Assembly (NCBI GenBank): GCA_019353055.1
Contig: JABAHL010000002.1
Span: 124,001 to 188,000 of the forward strand
Direction: 5' to 3'
Source of the DNA: Faucicola osloensis_C
GTDB taxonomy: Bacteria; Pseudomonadota; Gammaproteobacteria; Pseudomonadales; Moraxellaceae
DNA: 64,000 bases
Every line of letters begins with the position of its first letter. Position 1 is the first letter of the stretch. This document shows, in pieces, positions 8,176 to 16,590 of the stretch. The translations under genes were made by a program, and so were the position numbers. The notes under the pieces are model-generated. The model worked only from the letters and a program-made list of their open reading frames with translations, was not told where the DNA came from and ran no database searches.

Positions 8176-9144
8176 TTAAATCTTGGATTCACTAGGATTA
8201 GGCAGTTGTGGTGAACGCAATGCTTTGGGCAAGCTAAAGGTCACGTTTTCCAAAATACCTGATAATTCTTCAGGTTTTTCGCCGCCCCAAGATTGTAAGG
8301 TATCTAACACTTCTTGAATTAATACTTCAGGCGCGGATGCCCCCGCAGTCACGCCTACCGTATCCACGCCTGCAAACCAGTCTTTTTGCATTTCGCCGGC
8401 ATTATCAATCAAATGCGCTTTGGCACCCAAGCGCTCCGCGAGTTCACGCAAGCGGTTGGAGTTCGATGAGTTGGGTGAACCCACCACTAACACCACTTGA
8501 CAACGCGCCGCAAGCTCCTTGACCGCATCTTGACGGTTTTGGGTGGCATAACAAATGTCATCTTTACGCGGCGCATGGATTTTGGGGAATTTATTTTTTA
8601 GCGCATCAATCACTTCTGCGGTGTCATCCATCGATAGGGTGGTTTGGGTGACAAAAGCCAAATCAGTATCGGTCGGTAGGTCAAGATTGGCAACATCCAC
8701 CACATCTTCAATTAAGTGAATACGCCCACCGTATTGTGGATCGAAGCGCCCCATCGTGCCTTCCACCTCTGGATGACCGGCATGACCAATCAACACCGCA
8801 TCTACGCCTGTTTTGGCAAATTTATTGACTTCGATATGGACTTTGGTAACCAGTGGGCAAGTGGCATCAAACACCGTCAAATCACGGCGTTCGGCTTCAT
8901 CTTCCACCGCTTTGGAGACGCCATGCGCTGAAAAAATCACAATCGCCCCATCCGGCACTTCATCCAACTCTTCGACAAATACCGCACCGCGATTGGCAAG
9001 GTCTTCTACCACAAACTTGTTGTGTACCACTTCATGGCGTACATAAATAGGCGGTTCAAAGCGCTCAAGGCAGACATTGACGATTTCGATGGCTCTATCG
9101 ACCCCAGCACAAAAACCACGGGGATTGGCGAGTAAAATTTTCAT
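8176..9144 (-). CDS. ispH: 4-hydroxy-3-methylbut-2-enyl diphosphate reductase IspH
   Basis: The last enzyme of the MEP isoprenoid pathway; it reduces HMBPP to isopentenyl and dimethylallyl diphosphate using a [4Fe-4S] cluster. The three cluster cysteines are visible at residues 12 (RGFCAGV), 96 (DATCPLV) and 198 (DICYATQNRQ). The catalytic Glu126 lies in HAGHPEVEGT and the substrate-binding SPNSSNSNRL at 223-232. Length (322) is normal. It is divergent from gmk across a 196-bp gap. It is a single-gene unit here; the frequent neighbour fkpB/lspA is absent. Confidence 0.97.
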   Translation of the reverse strand: MKILLANPRGFCAGVDRAIEIVNVCLERFEPPIYVRHEVVHNKFVVEDLANRGAVFVEELDEVPDGAIVIFSAHGVSKAVEDEAERRDLTVFDATCPLVTKVHIEVNKFAKTGVDAVLIGHAGHPEVEGTMGRFDPQYGGRIHLIEDVVDVANLDLPTDTDLAFVTQTTLSMDDTAEVIDALKNKFPKIHAPRKDDICYATQNRQDAVKELAARCQVVLVVGSPNSSNSNRLRELAERLGAKAHLIDNAGEMQKDWFAGVDTVGVTAGASAPEVLIQEVLDTLQSWGGEKPEELSGILENVTFSLPKALRSPQLPNPSESKI

Positions 9145-9340
9145 AACGCAGTTCTTCAGTCATTGGTGATTCATGTGGCTAGTTTACCATGAGTTCATAC
9201 ACGCAAAATATGTTAAACGTAAAAAATCAGCGAATCGCTATTGAAAGGCTAAATTACGCAGAAATTGTTAGCAAAAATTGCTAAAATAGCCGATTCAAAA
9301 ATGGCTACTACTCACTTCATCAAACCCCTAAGGATATGTC

Positions 9341-9958
9341 ATGACCAAAGGCTCATTATTTATCATCACCGCAGCAAGCGGTACTGGCAAAACGTCATTA
9401 GTCAAACAGCTGGTTGCAACGACCAATGACTTGGCGGTTAGTATCTCGCATTCGACTCGCAAGCCGCGTCCTGGTGAGATTGATGGGCAGCATTATCACT
9501 TTGTCAGCCGCAAGATATTTGCTGATATGATTAAGCAAGGTGAGTTTTTGGAGCATGCTGAAGTGTTTGAAAACTACTATGGTACCGCCAAGTCTACAGT
9601 AGAATTTATGCTGAGCAATGGCTTAGATGTCATCTTAGAAATCGACTGGCAGGGTGCGCTACAAGTGCAAAAATTGCGTCCCGATGCCACGACCATTTTT
9701 ATCCTACCGCCCGACCGCCAATCGCTGCGCCAGCGGCTTTCCAATCGCGGACAAGACAGTCAAGAAGTGATTGAAAGACGTCTTGCCGGTTCGGTCAATG
9801 AAATGTCGCAATACGTGAATTTTGATTATGTGGTGATTAATGACAATTTCGACGTGGCATTAGCGGAGTTAAAATCAATCATCATCGCCAATCGTTTGAC
9901 ACTGGCTAAACAGCAAGAGCGTCACGCTGGCCGTATTGAGCAGCTATTGTCTGAATAA
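9341..9958 (+). CDS. gmk: Guanylate kinase
   Basis: Converts GMP (and dGMP) with ATP to GDP, needed for nucleotide supply and (p)ppGpp metabolism. The P-loop reads ASGTGKTS at residues 13-20 where GPSGAGKS is more usual. It is followed by the GMP-binding ISHSTRKPRPGEIDGQHYHF region, the EIDWQGALQVQ motif and the lid IFILPPDRQSLRQRL-RGQDS. Length (205) is standard. AAGGA lies before the ATG. A perfect 7-bp inverted repeat (TTAGCAA-AAA-TTGCTAA, 9268-9284) is present in the upstream gap, of unknown role. rpoZ, a common neighbour, does not follow; the next gene converges. Confidence 0.96.
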   Translation: MTKGSLFIITAASGTGKTSLVKQLVATTNDLAVSISHSTRKPRPGEIDGQHYHFVSRKIFADMIKQGEFLEHAEVFENYYGTAKSTVEFMLSNGLDVILEIDWQGALQVQKLRPDATTIFILPPDRQSLRQRLSNRGQDSQEVIERRLAGSVNEMSQYVNFDYVVINDNFDVALAELKSIIIANRLTLAKQQERHAGRIEQLLSE

Positions 9959-10010
9959 ATCATCAATAGCCTATAAATAATCAATAAGCTCAAGGCGCTA
10001 ATCAAACCAG

Positions 10011-10958
10011 CTAATAAAACGCACTAAAAATCTGCTGTCTTAGCCAGCCATACAGCGGGTCAACCTGTTGTTGTTGGTGCCAATAGCCGTGTAACTCGAT
10101 ATGGGTCAACGCAATCGGCAAATCCAAAATCTGCCAGCCTTGGGCGGGTGGCAAAAATGTGGTGGCTAACTGGCGCGGCAAGGTGAGCAATAACTTATCT
10201 TGTTTTAGCAATTGAAAAGCAGTGGCATAATGTTGGCAACGGATTTTACTCTGCCGCTGCCAACCTGCTTTGGACAATAAACTATCTTCAATCGACAGAC
10301 CTAGCCGCCGCGATGACACAGTAATATGTTGACTGGCAAAATACTGAGCTTGGGTGATAGTCGGTTCATTCGCCAATTCAGCGGCAAAATTTGGCGCATA
10401 CAACACCAGCACAAACTCATCTCGCAACAAGGGTTGATGCACAATCTCACTATCCACCACCCGCGCCACATCAATGGCAAAATCCAGCTGTCCAACTTTT
10501 AGTTCATGCGCGAGTTCTGAGCGATTGAGCCGGCTACTGGTGATTTGACAATTGGGCAGGACTTGATGAATTTGGCTGACCAATTTGTTAAACACAATCA
10601 ATTCAATTTCATCGTGCATAGCAATCGTCAATGTGGCAAAGCTCTGCTGCGCCAGCTCGCCAAGTTTGTCCTCGCTCAATAAATGGTTAGTTTGAAATAT
10701 TTGTTCGAGATTTTCAAAGCTTTGTTTGACGGTGGGATAAAGCCGTTTGGCATACAGGGTGGGGTGCAGCTCACCTTTTTCCCGATAAAAAAGTTCGTCC
10801 CCCAATGATTGGCGAAGACGACCTAACGCATGGCTAATGGCAGATTGGCTCAAATGCAAAGCTTCTGCGGTATGGGTAAGATTTTTAAGCTCAAAAATAT
10901 AAATAAATAGCCTAAGTAGATTTAAATCAAGCTGCTTTAATGGGTTTTTACGCAACAT
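10011..10958 (-). CDS. LysR family transcriptional regulator
   Basis: A 315-residue LysR-type regulator. Residues 8-68 form the winged-helix domain (LDLNLLRLFIYIFELKNLTHTAEAL, then SQSAISHALGRLRQSLGDELF). The rest is the periplasmic-binding-protein-like effector domain. The N-terminal pattern LKQLDLNLLR resembles the NodD/PcpR/LeuO branch. It is divergent from the acyl-CoA dehydrogenase gene at 11132, the classical arrangement in which the regulator controls the neighbouring operon through the shared gap. That gap contains a T-N11-A box (11026-11040). The effector is unknown; an acyl-CoA or hydroxy-acid intermediate of the adjacent module would be a reasonable inference. Confidence 0.9.
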   Translation of the reverse strand: MLRKNPLKQLDLNLLRLFIYIFELKNLTHTAEALHLSQSAISHALGRLRQSLGDELFYREKGELHPTLYAKRLYPTVKQSFENLEQIFQTNHLLSEDKLGELAQQSFATLTIAMHDEIELIVFNKLVSQIHQVLPNCQITSSRLNRSELAHELKVGQLDFAIDVARVVDSEIVHQPLLRDEFVLVLYAPNFAAELANEPTITQAQYFASQHITVSSRRLGLSIEDSLLSKAGWQRQSKIRCQHYATAFQLLKQDKLLLTLPRQLATTFLPPAQGWQILDLPIALTHIELHGYWHQQQQVDPLYGWLRQQIFSAFY

Positions 10959-11025
10959 ATGGATAATACCTTACAAGTATAGGACAATTATTTGCTTAAT
11001 AATTTGGCTAAAACATCCTAGTTGT

Positions 11026-11040
11026 ATGAATTTTATTCAT
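11026..11040. promoter_or_regulatory. Candidate LysR box
   Basis: ATGAA-N5-TTCAT is a perfect dyad containing T-N11-A, the LysR-family recognition pattern. Its right half, extended to ATTTTATTCATG (11030-11041), recurs exactly at 11062-11073, 32 bp (about three helical turns) further on. This fits the recognition-site/activation-site layout of LysR promoters. Confidence 0.6.
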
Positions 11041-11131
11041 GGTATTATACTAATTAAAATCATTTTATTCATGATAATAAATCCGTTAAGCTGATTCAAT
11101 GATTGTTTTAGCCAAAAAAGGACAACGCCCA

Positions 11132-12370
11132 ATGGAATTCCAACTTAGCGATAAAGCAAAAGATTACATCGCCCGTACCAAAGCATTTATTCAAACCGAA
11201 ATCGAACCGATTGAAGCAGAATTTTGGCAAGCGGCGCATAAGCTTAATCCCACAGGCGATTGGACGACTTGGCAATGGCCTGCCAAACTTGAAGAATTAA
11301 AATCCAAAGCCCGTGCGCAAAATTTATGGAATATGTTTTTGCCAGACGAGCAACTTGGACAAGGATTAAGTGTGCAAGAATATGCCCATATTGCTGAGTT
11401 GTCTGGCAGAAGTCTTATTGCCCCACATGTGTTTAACTGTAATGCGCCCGATAGTGGCAATATGGAATTGATTTGGCGCTACGGTAACGACGCCCAAAAA
11501 CAGCAATGGTTAACGCCGTTATTGGCAGGGGAAATTCGCTCTGTGTTTGGCATGACAGAGCCTGCAGTGGCCAGTAGTGATGCCACCAATATGCAAGCCA
11601 CGGCGATTGTCGAAGGCGATGAAATTGTGCTCAACGGTCGCAAATGGTGGTCATCAGGTTTGGGTGATCCAAACGCTAAGCTTATTATTTTTATGGCACA
11701 CACCCCAGATGAGCGCAAAGATCGCCACCATCAGCACACCATGGTACTCGTACCTATAGATGCCAAAGGCGTCAAGATTGAACGCATGCTCAAAGTGTTT
11801 AATGATTATGATGCACCGCATGGACATGGCGAAATGTTTTTTGACAACGTGCGTGTGCCGCTTAGCAACGTCATCGGCGGGGCAGGCGAGGGATTTGCAA
11901 TTGCACAAGGGCGCTTAGGACCGGGTCGCATTCACCACTGTATGCGTTGTATTGGTGCTGCAGAAAAATCGCTGGAGCTTGCCATCGATCGCGGTCTAAG
12001 CCGTAGCGCATTTGGCAAACCGCTGCTTGATTTAGGGGGCAACCGTGAACGTATCGCTGACGCCCGTGTCAAAATTGACCAAGCGCGTCTGTTAACCCTG
12101 TATGCTGCCTATAAAATGGATAAACTCGGCACCAAAGCGGCGTTAACCGAAATCTCAGCGATTAAAGTGGTCGCCCCAACGGTACTACAAGAAGTCGTCG
12201 ATATGGCGATTCAGCTGCATGGGGGTATGGGTGTGAGTCAAGACACGCTGTTGCCGATGTTCTTTAACCAAGCCCGCAGCCTACGCCTTGCCGATGGACC
12301 TGATGAAGTGCATAAAGGCATGATTGCCAAACTGGAAGTGAAAAAACGCCAACAAGCGACGACCAAATAA
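11132..12370 (+). CDS. Acyl-CoA dehydrogenase, ACAD10/ACAD11-like
   Basis: A flavoprotein of the acyl-CoA dehydrogenase superfamily, 412 residues. Typical motifs are FGMTEPAVASSDATNM (FAD/substrate region), GRKWWSSGLGDP, GEGFAIAQGRLGPGRIHHCMR and the C-terminal LHGGMGVSQDTLL. The G-P-x-R-I-H-H-x-M-R signature and the WW in the middle domain are typical of the ACAD10/11 and LvaC-like branch, and the next gene is the kinase partner of that branch. The start is placed at ATG 11132 because AAAGGA lies about 10 bases upstream; an ATG at 11099 would add 11 residues with no ribosome binding site. It is the first gene of a LysR-controlled unit. The probable role is conversion of a phosphorylated hydroxyacyl-CoA to enoyl-CoA, by inference. 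Confidence 0.85.
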   Translation: MEFQLSDKAKDYIARTKAFIQTEIEPIEAEFWQAAHKLNPTGDWTTWQWPAKLEELKSKARAQNLWNMFLPDEQLGQGLSVQEYAHIAELSGRSLIAPHVFNCNAPDSGNMELIWRYGNDAQKQQWLTPLLAGEIRSVFGMTEPAVASSDATNMQATAIVEGDEIVLNGRKWWSSGLGDPNAKLIIFMAHTPDERKDRHHQHTMVLVPIDAKGVKIERMLKVFNDYDAPHGHGEMFFDNVRVPLSNVIGGAGEGFAIAQGRLGPGRIHHCMRCIGAAEKSLELAIDRGLSRSAFGKPLLDLGGNRERIADARVKIDQARLLTLYAAYKMDKLGTKAALTEISAIKVVAPTVLQEVVDMAIQLHGGMGVSQDTLLPMFFNQARSLRLADGPDEVHKGMIAKLEVKKRQQATTK

Positions 12371-12385
12371 CTACCAGATAACAAA

Positions 12386-12425
12386 TAGCTAGTTAACAAA
12401 AAAGATAGCTAGCTAACAAAAAAGA
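12386..12425 (+). repeat. 20-bp tandem duplication
   Basis: Two adjacent 20-bp units, TAGCTAG(T/C)TAACAAAAAAGA, differ at one base. They lie just before the small hairpin that follows the acyl-CoA dehydrogenase gene. Confidence 0.8.
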
Positions 12426-12449
12426 CGTAATGTCAGGTTACGTCGTTTT
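12424..12449 (+). terminator. Weak intra-operon hairpin
   Basis: GACGTAA (12424-12430) pairs with TTACGTC (12438-12444), followed by GTTTT. It lies between the acyl-CoA dehydrogenase and kinase genes. It could attenuate transcription or protect the upstream message; the T run is short. Confidence 0.4.
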
Positions 12450-12509
12450 GCTATTTGACCTAGTTAAAAATACAAGTTAAAAAACAAGATAAAAAACAAG
12501 GATGAAATT

Positions 12510-13577
12510 ATGCTTGATACTGCAAACCCAGTACGCAAAGGCGAAGAGATTGACAGCAACGCGGTCACCGAGTATTTAATGAGCCAAGGCATCGCTTTGC
12601 AAGGTGAGCCAGAAGTCACCCAATTTTCAGGGGGTGCATCCAACTGGACATACCGCCTAAAATATGCCAACCGTGATTTGATTTTACGTCGCCCACCCAA
12701 AGGTACCAAAGCCAAATCCGCCCATGATATGGTGCGTGAGTACAAAGTTCAAAAAGCGCTACAATCACAATACCCACGCGTCCCGAATATGGTCGCCCTG
12801 TGTACCGATGACCGCGTGATTGGTTGTGATTTTTATGTCATGGATCGCATCGAAGGCATTATTCCCCGCGCCAATTTGCCCAAAGCGTTGACGTTAAGCG
12901 AACAGCAAGTCAGCGAGCTGTGCCGACAGATGGTCGATGCACTGATTGATTTACACAAGGTCGATTACACCCAAAACCCTGATTTGGTGGCACTTGGCAA
13001 AGGCGACGGCTATTGCGAGCGTCAAGTCATGGGCTGGGATAAACGCTATGAGCAAGCCCGCACGCCTGATGTACCTGATTTTGCCGATGTGCGTCAGTGG
13101 TTAAAAGCCAATACCCCAACTGATGTCAAAACTAGCGTGATTCATAATGACTGGCGTTTTGACAATGTGATTTTGGACCCAAACAATCCAACCAATATCA
13201 TTGGCGTGCTCGACTGGGAAATGGCAACGATAGGCGACCCCTTGATGGATTTGGGCTGTGCGTTAGCTTACTGGATCCAAGCCGATGACAATGCGGTGAT
13301 GAAAGCTACGCGCCGTCAGCCGACCAATCTGCCAGGCATGATGACCCGTGCCGAAGTGGTCGAATATTACCTGCAAAAAACGGGCTTGAAAGTCGACAAC
13401 TGGCGCTTTTATGAAGTGTTTGGGGTGTTTCGTTTGGCAGCGATTGCGCAGCAGATTTATTACCGTTATTATCATCAGCAGACAGATAATCCGGCGTTCA
13501 AAGATTTTGGCGTGATTGTCAATGCCTTGCACGACCGCTGTGTCGAACTTATCGAAAAAAATAACAATAAATCATAG
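12510..13577 (+). CDS. APH-fold phosphotransferase (ACAD10/11 kinase-domain / LvaA-like)
   Basis: A 355-residue kinase-like protein of the aminoglycoside phosphotransferase family. The N-lobe has SGGASNWTYRL (39-50) and LILRRPPKG (57-65). The catalytic loop is HNDWRFDN (212-219) and the metal-binding segment is LDWEMATIGDP (234-244). The RPP-G and SGGASN forms are typical of the kinase domain of ACAD10/ACAD11 and of the Pseudomonas LvaA protein, which phosphorylate 4-hydroxyacyl-CoA, rather than of antibiotic kinases. AAGGATG precedes the ATG. It is followed after 8 bases by a histidine phosphatase gene, so the two are cotranscribed. Substrate is inferred, not shown by the sequence. Confidence 0.85.
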   Translation: MLDTANPVRKGEEIDSNAVTEYLMSQGIALQGEPEVTQFSGGASNWTYRLKYANRDLILRRPPKGTKAKSAHDMVREYKVQKALQSQYPRVPNMVALCTDDRVIGCDFYVMDRIEGIIPRANLPKALTLSEQQVSELCRQMVDALIDLHKVDYTQNPDLVALGKGDGYCERQVMGWDKRYEQARTPDVPDFADVRQWLKANTPTDVKTSVIHNDWRFDNVILDPNNPTNIIGVLDWEMATIGDPLMDLGCALAYWIQADDNAVMKATRRQPTNLPGMMTRAEVVEYYLQKTGLKVDNWRFYEVFGVFRLAAIAQQIYYRYYHQQTDNPAFKDFGVIVNALHDRCVELIEKNNNKS

Positions 13578-13585
13578 GGATTTTC

Positions 13586-14362
13586 ATGAAACTCATCAGC
13601 CTTGTCCGTCATGGGCAAGCGTCATTTGGCGCAGACAATTATGACCAACTGTCTCCAAAAGGTATCGCTCAGACCCAATGGCTTGGTGATAGTTTTCGCC
13701 AGTCAGGTCGGCAAGTGCACGCGCTGATGTCAGGCAGCATGGCGCGGCAAAAGGACAGTCTCAAGCATTTTTTAAGCCATTATTATGTCACCCGTGAAGG
13801 CATTGAACTGACCGAAATCACTCACCATGTGCAAAACGCTTTAAAAAATCAGGCAAATCCCAGTTTGACCATGCCGCTATTGCTCGGTGAAGATAGCAGT
13901 TTTAATGAGTTTAATCATGAGCAAATTCTTTATAAAGCGGGATTGCCATTTGCGGATAAAGCCAGTTTTATGGCGTATTTATCCAGTCAAACACACCCTG
14001 AAATTAGCTTTACTCAGATTTTTACTCAAGCCATGAGCCGTTGGCAAAGCGGTCAGTACGACAGCGATTATGATGAAAGTTGGCAACACTTTTTGCAGCG
14101 CACTTGGAACGGTTTTGAGCGCTTGATGGCGCAAACTGGCGAGCATGAACATGCGATGGTATTTACCTCAGGTGGCGTGATTGCCAGTATCATGCAGCAA
14201 GTGATGAAACTATCGGATGTCCAAGCTTTTGATTTGAACTGGCATATCGCCAACGCCAGCGTTCACCAATTTCGCGTGAGTAACCAAAGTGTTTTTTTAC
14301 AGACCTTTAATGAGTTTAGCTATTTGTATCAACAAGGCGAGCAGATGGTGACTTGGCGCTAA
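13586..14362 (+). CDS. Histidine phosphatase family protein
   Basis: A 258-residue member of the phosphoglycerate-mutase-like histidine phosphatase family. The nucleophile motif LVRHGQASFG is at residues 6-15, and a second conserved region, VFTSGGVIASIMQQV, lies near 193-207 where the second catalytic His of the family is expected, although here the residue reads Ser/Gly. SD-type spacing to the upstream kinase gene is 8 bases. Its partner genes suggest a role in hydrolysing a phosphorylated acid or acyl-CoA intermediate, perhaps as an overflow or editing step. The loss of the usual second His should be noted before assuming phosphatase activity. Confidence 0.8.
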   Translation: MKLISLVRHGQASFGADNYDQLSPKGIAQTQWLGDSFRQSGRQVHALMSGSMARQKDSLKHFLSHYYVTREGIELTEITHHVQNALKNQANPSLTMPLLLGEDSSFNEFNHEQILYKAGLPFADKASFMAYLSSQTHPEISFTQIFTQAMSRWQSGQYDSDYDESWQHFLQRTWNGFERLMAQTGEHEHAMVFTSGGVIASIMQQVMKLSDVQAFDLNWHIANASVHQFRVSNQSVFLQTFNEFSYLYQQGEQMVTWR

Positions 14363-14420
14363 GGTTTAGCCTATCAGTTTAACGTTTAAAAAAATTTAAT
14401 AAATAATTAAGGATGAAATA

Positions 14421-15266
14421 ATGCAAACACTACCGGAATTACTGCAGCAAGTTCAAACCACAATGACACCCCCGAACACTGACTTATCGCCTTTTATCGA
14501 CAACCAAGTGGGTAAGGGTAAAACCATTTTGATTACTGGCGCAAGCTCAGGATTGGGGGCGGGCATGGCGACCCATTTTGCTAGCATGGGCTATAATCTG
14601 GCAATTTGTGCGCGCCGTACCGAACGCCTAGAACAACTCAAAGCCAACTTATTAGCGGATAATCCGACGATTAAAGTTAGTGTCAAGGCACTCGATGTGA
14701 CAGATTATACGCAGGTTTTTAAAGTATTTCATGAATTTGCCCAAGAGTTTGGCAAGCTTGATCGTATCATCATCAATGCAGGGGTGGGTGAGGGACGCCG
14801 CATTGGCAAGGGTAATTTTGAGATTAATCGCAAAACTGCCGAAATTAACTTTATTTCAGGTCTTGCCCAGTGTGAAGCGGCGATGGAAATTTTTCGTGCC
14901 CAAAATAGCGGTCATTTGGTGGTTATCTCAAGTATGTCGGCGTTCCGTGGTCTGCCAAAACACATGTCAGTGTACGCGGCAAGTAAATCAGCGATTGCAC
15001 AGCTTGCTGAAGGGATTCGCGCCGATATGCTGCTCTCTGAGTTACCGATTAAAGTGTCAACGATATATCCAGGGTATATACGCACTGAGATTAACGAAGG
15101 CGCTAAACCGTTACCCTTTGAAGTGAGTGAAGAAATCGGTACCAAAGCATTGGCAATCGCGATTGAAGGCGAGCCTGATGAAGCGTGTGTCCCTGAACAA
15201 CCCTGGACACTGATGAGTGATTGGATGAAAAACGCCCCACTGACATGGGTCAATGGTTTGGCATAA
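14421..15266 (+). CDS. Short-chain dehydrogenase/reductase (SDR), copy 1
   Basis: A 281-residue classical SDR with a Rossmann fold. The cofactor motif TGASSGLGAG starts near residue 38, and the CARR that follows the second strand favours NADP(H). The structural NAG motif is in IINAGVGEG, the catalytic Ser in VVISSMSAFRG, and YAASK holds Tyr and Lys. The C-terminus lacks membrane segments. It is the last gene of the kinase-phosphatase unit, 58 bases after the phosphatase gene and followed by a strong terminator. It is about as similar to the next gene as recent paralogues are. It may oxidise or reduce a hydroxyacyl intermediate; the substrate is unknown. Confidence 0.88.
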   Translation: MQTLPELLQQVQTTMTPPNTDLSPFIDNQVGKGKTILITGASSGLGAGMATHFASMGYNLAICARRTERLEQLKANLLADNPTIKVSVKALDVTDYTQVFKVFHEFAQEFGKLDRIIINAGVGEGRRIGKGNFEINRKTAEINFISGLAQCEAAMEIFRAQNSGHLVVISSMSAFRGLPKHMSVYAASKSAIAQLAEGIRADMLLSELPIKVSTIYPGYIRTEINEGAKPLPFEVSEEIGTKALAIAIEGEPDEACVPEQPWTLMSDWMKNAPLTWVNGLA

Positions 15267-15280
15267 ACCAAAAAATGGTA

Positions 15281-15319
15281 AAAAACCCAAATGAGACCTT
15301 GCGCTAATTTGGGTTTTTT
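15281..15319 (+). terminator. Terminator of the ACAD/kinase/phosphatase/SDR unit
   Basis: AAAAACCCAAAT (15281-15292) pairs with ATTTGGGTTTTT (15307-15318) and is followed by T. The 12-bp stem encloses a 14-base loop. Confidence 0.88.
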
Positions 15320-15615
15320 ATTGTGTTTATATAGGGCGTCCTAATATAGCGCGTTGTCAGGCTTTATATGACAGATTTAACATCACCGAGTAGAAGGCTG
15401 TTATAAAAATAATGAGTATGAAGGGCTAACCAGTATGGAGGGCTAAAGGGTGTCAGTCATCGTTAACCCTATCGCCATCCTTGTTTATCTTATGTATTTA
15501 ACGCCTATAGCGATATTTGCAGTAGGCTAAACAAGGGTCGTAATGATAAAATCACCATCTCCTTTATGAATTTTCTTTATTGTTACGATAACTGAGTGGT
15601 ACAGGCAACCAAACA
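15320..15615. other. Intergenic region between the two SDR genes
   Basis: About 300 bases with no credible open frame. It should carry the promoter of the second SDR gene, but no convincing -35/-10 pair or operator was found. Confidence 0.4.
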
Positions 15616-16482
15616 ATGAAAAAACTTGAAAACGCGCTACAAAAAATTGATAAATACGGTCAATTTGTGATGAACAAACTGGTCAATCGCCGCTCATTAG
15701 CTGAGCTACAAGGTATCGGTCAAGGCAAAACCGTATTGATTACCGGTGCCAGCTCAGGGATTGGCGCGATGATGGCACGCCGATTTGCTTATCTAGGCTA
15801 TGATTTGGCAATTTGCGCGAGACGAGAAGAGCGATTAAATGCGTTAAAGCAAGACATTGAAAGCAAGTACCCTGTCAAAGTCTCTGTCAAAACTTTGGAT
15901 GTCACCGATTATAATCAGATTTTTACGGTATTTGATAGCTTTGTGAGTGACTGCAAAACCCAAGGGAAAACCATTGATAAAATTATCGTCAATGCAGGGG
16001 TGGGTGATAGCCGCGTCATTGGTCATGGACGCTTTGAGACCAATCGGCATACCGCGGAAGTCAATTTTATCGCAGCGATTGCCCAGTGTGAGGCGGCGAT
16101 GAAGATTTTTCGCCAGCAAAACAGCGGTCAGTTGGTGGTCATCTCAAGTATGTCAGCGGTGCGCGGTTTGCCCCGTCATCTTACCACCTATGCCGCCGCC
16201 AAAGCGGGACTGGCAAATTTAGCTGAAGGCATTCGCGCTGATATGATGCAGGAAAAACGTCCGATTACTGTCACCACGATTTACCCCGGTTATATCCGTA
16301 CTGAGCTCAATATCGGTGCCAAGTATTTGCCGTTTGAAAGTACAGAGGAAGAGGGCGTAGAAGCGATTGTCGAAGCGATTGAAGCCAAAGTGAATGAAGC
16401 CTTTGTCCCAGCATGGCCTTGGCTACCGATTGGGATTGGTATGAAAATATTGCCGCTTAAAGTTATGACCAAATTTTTATAA
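15616..16482 (+). CDS. Short-chain dehydrogenase/reductase (SDR), copy 2
   Basis: A 288-residue classical SDR closely resembling the gene at 14421. TGASSGIGAM is the cofactor loop, CARREERL follows the second strand (NADP preference inferred), NAGVGDSRVIG is the structural motif, VVISSMSAVRG contains Ser, and YAAAK the Tyr-Lys pair. The shared FNFIA/NFISG region, IFR-QNSGHLVVISSMSA and TIYPGYIRTE-N segments show the two genes are paralogues, probably by tandem duplication. It is separated from copy 1 by a terminator and has its own transcript. The Shine-Dalgarno region is weak (CAGG). Substrate unknown. Confidence 0.88.
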   Translation: MKKLENALQKIDKYGQFVMNKLVNRRSLAELQGIGQGKTVLITGASSGIGAMMARRFAYLGYDLAICARREERLNALKQDIESKYPVKVSVKTLDVTDYNQIFTVFDSFVSDCKTQGKTIDKIIVNAGVGDSRVIGHGRFETNRHTAEVNFIAAIAQCEAAMKIFRQQNSGQLVVISSMSAVRGLPRHLTTYAAAKAGLANLAEGIRADMMQEKRPITVTTIYPGYIRTELNIGAKYLPFESTEEEGVEAIVEAIEAKVNEAFVPAWPWLPIGIGMKILPLKVMTKFL

Positions 16483-16590
16483 GCGCATTTTTAAAAAATT
16501 TTAAAGTCGCGGCATCATCAACAGCGCCTTGGCAGCTGATGGCTTGTTTCATGCTAAAATCTTGTTTTATGGTACGTCAAAAGTTTGCCC

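Noticed and set aside
12510..13577. Aminoglycoside resistance kinase
   Set aside because: The APH fold is shared, but the RPP-G and SGGASN segments and the neighbouring acyl-CoA dehydrogenase point to acyl-CoA metabolism.
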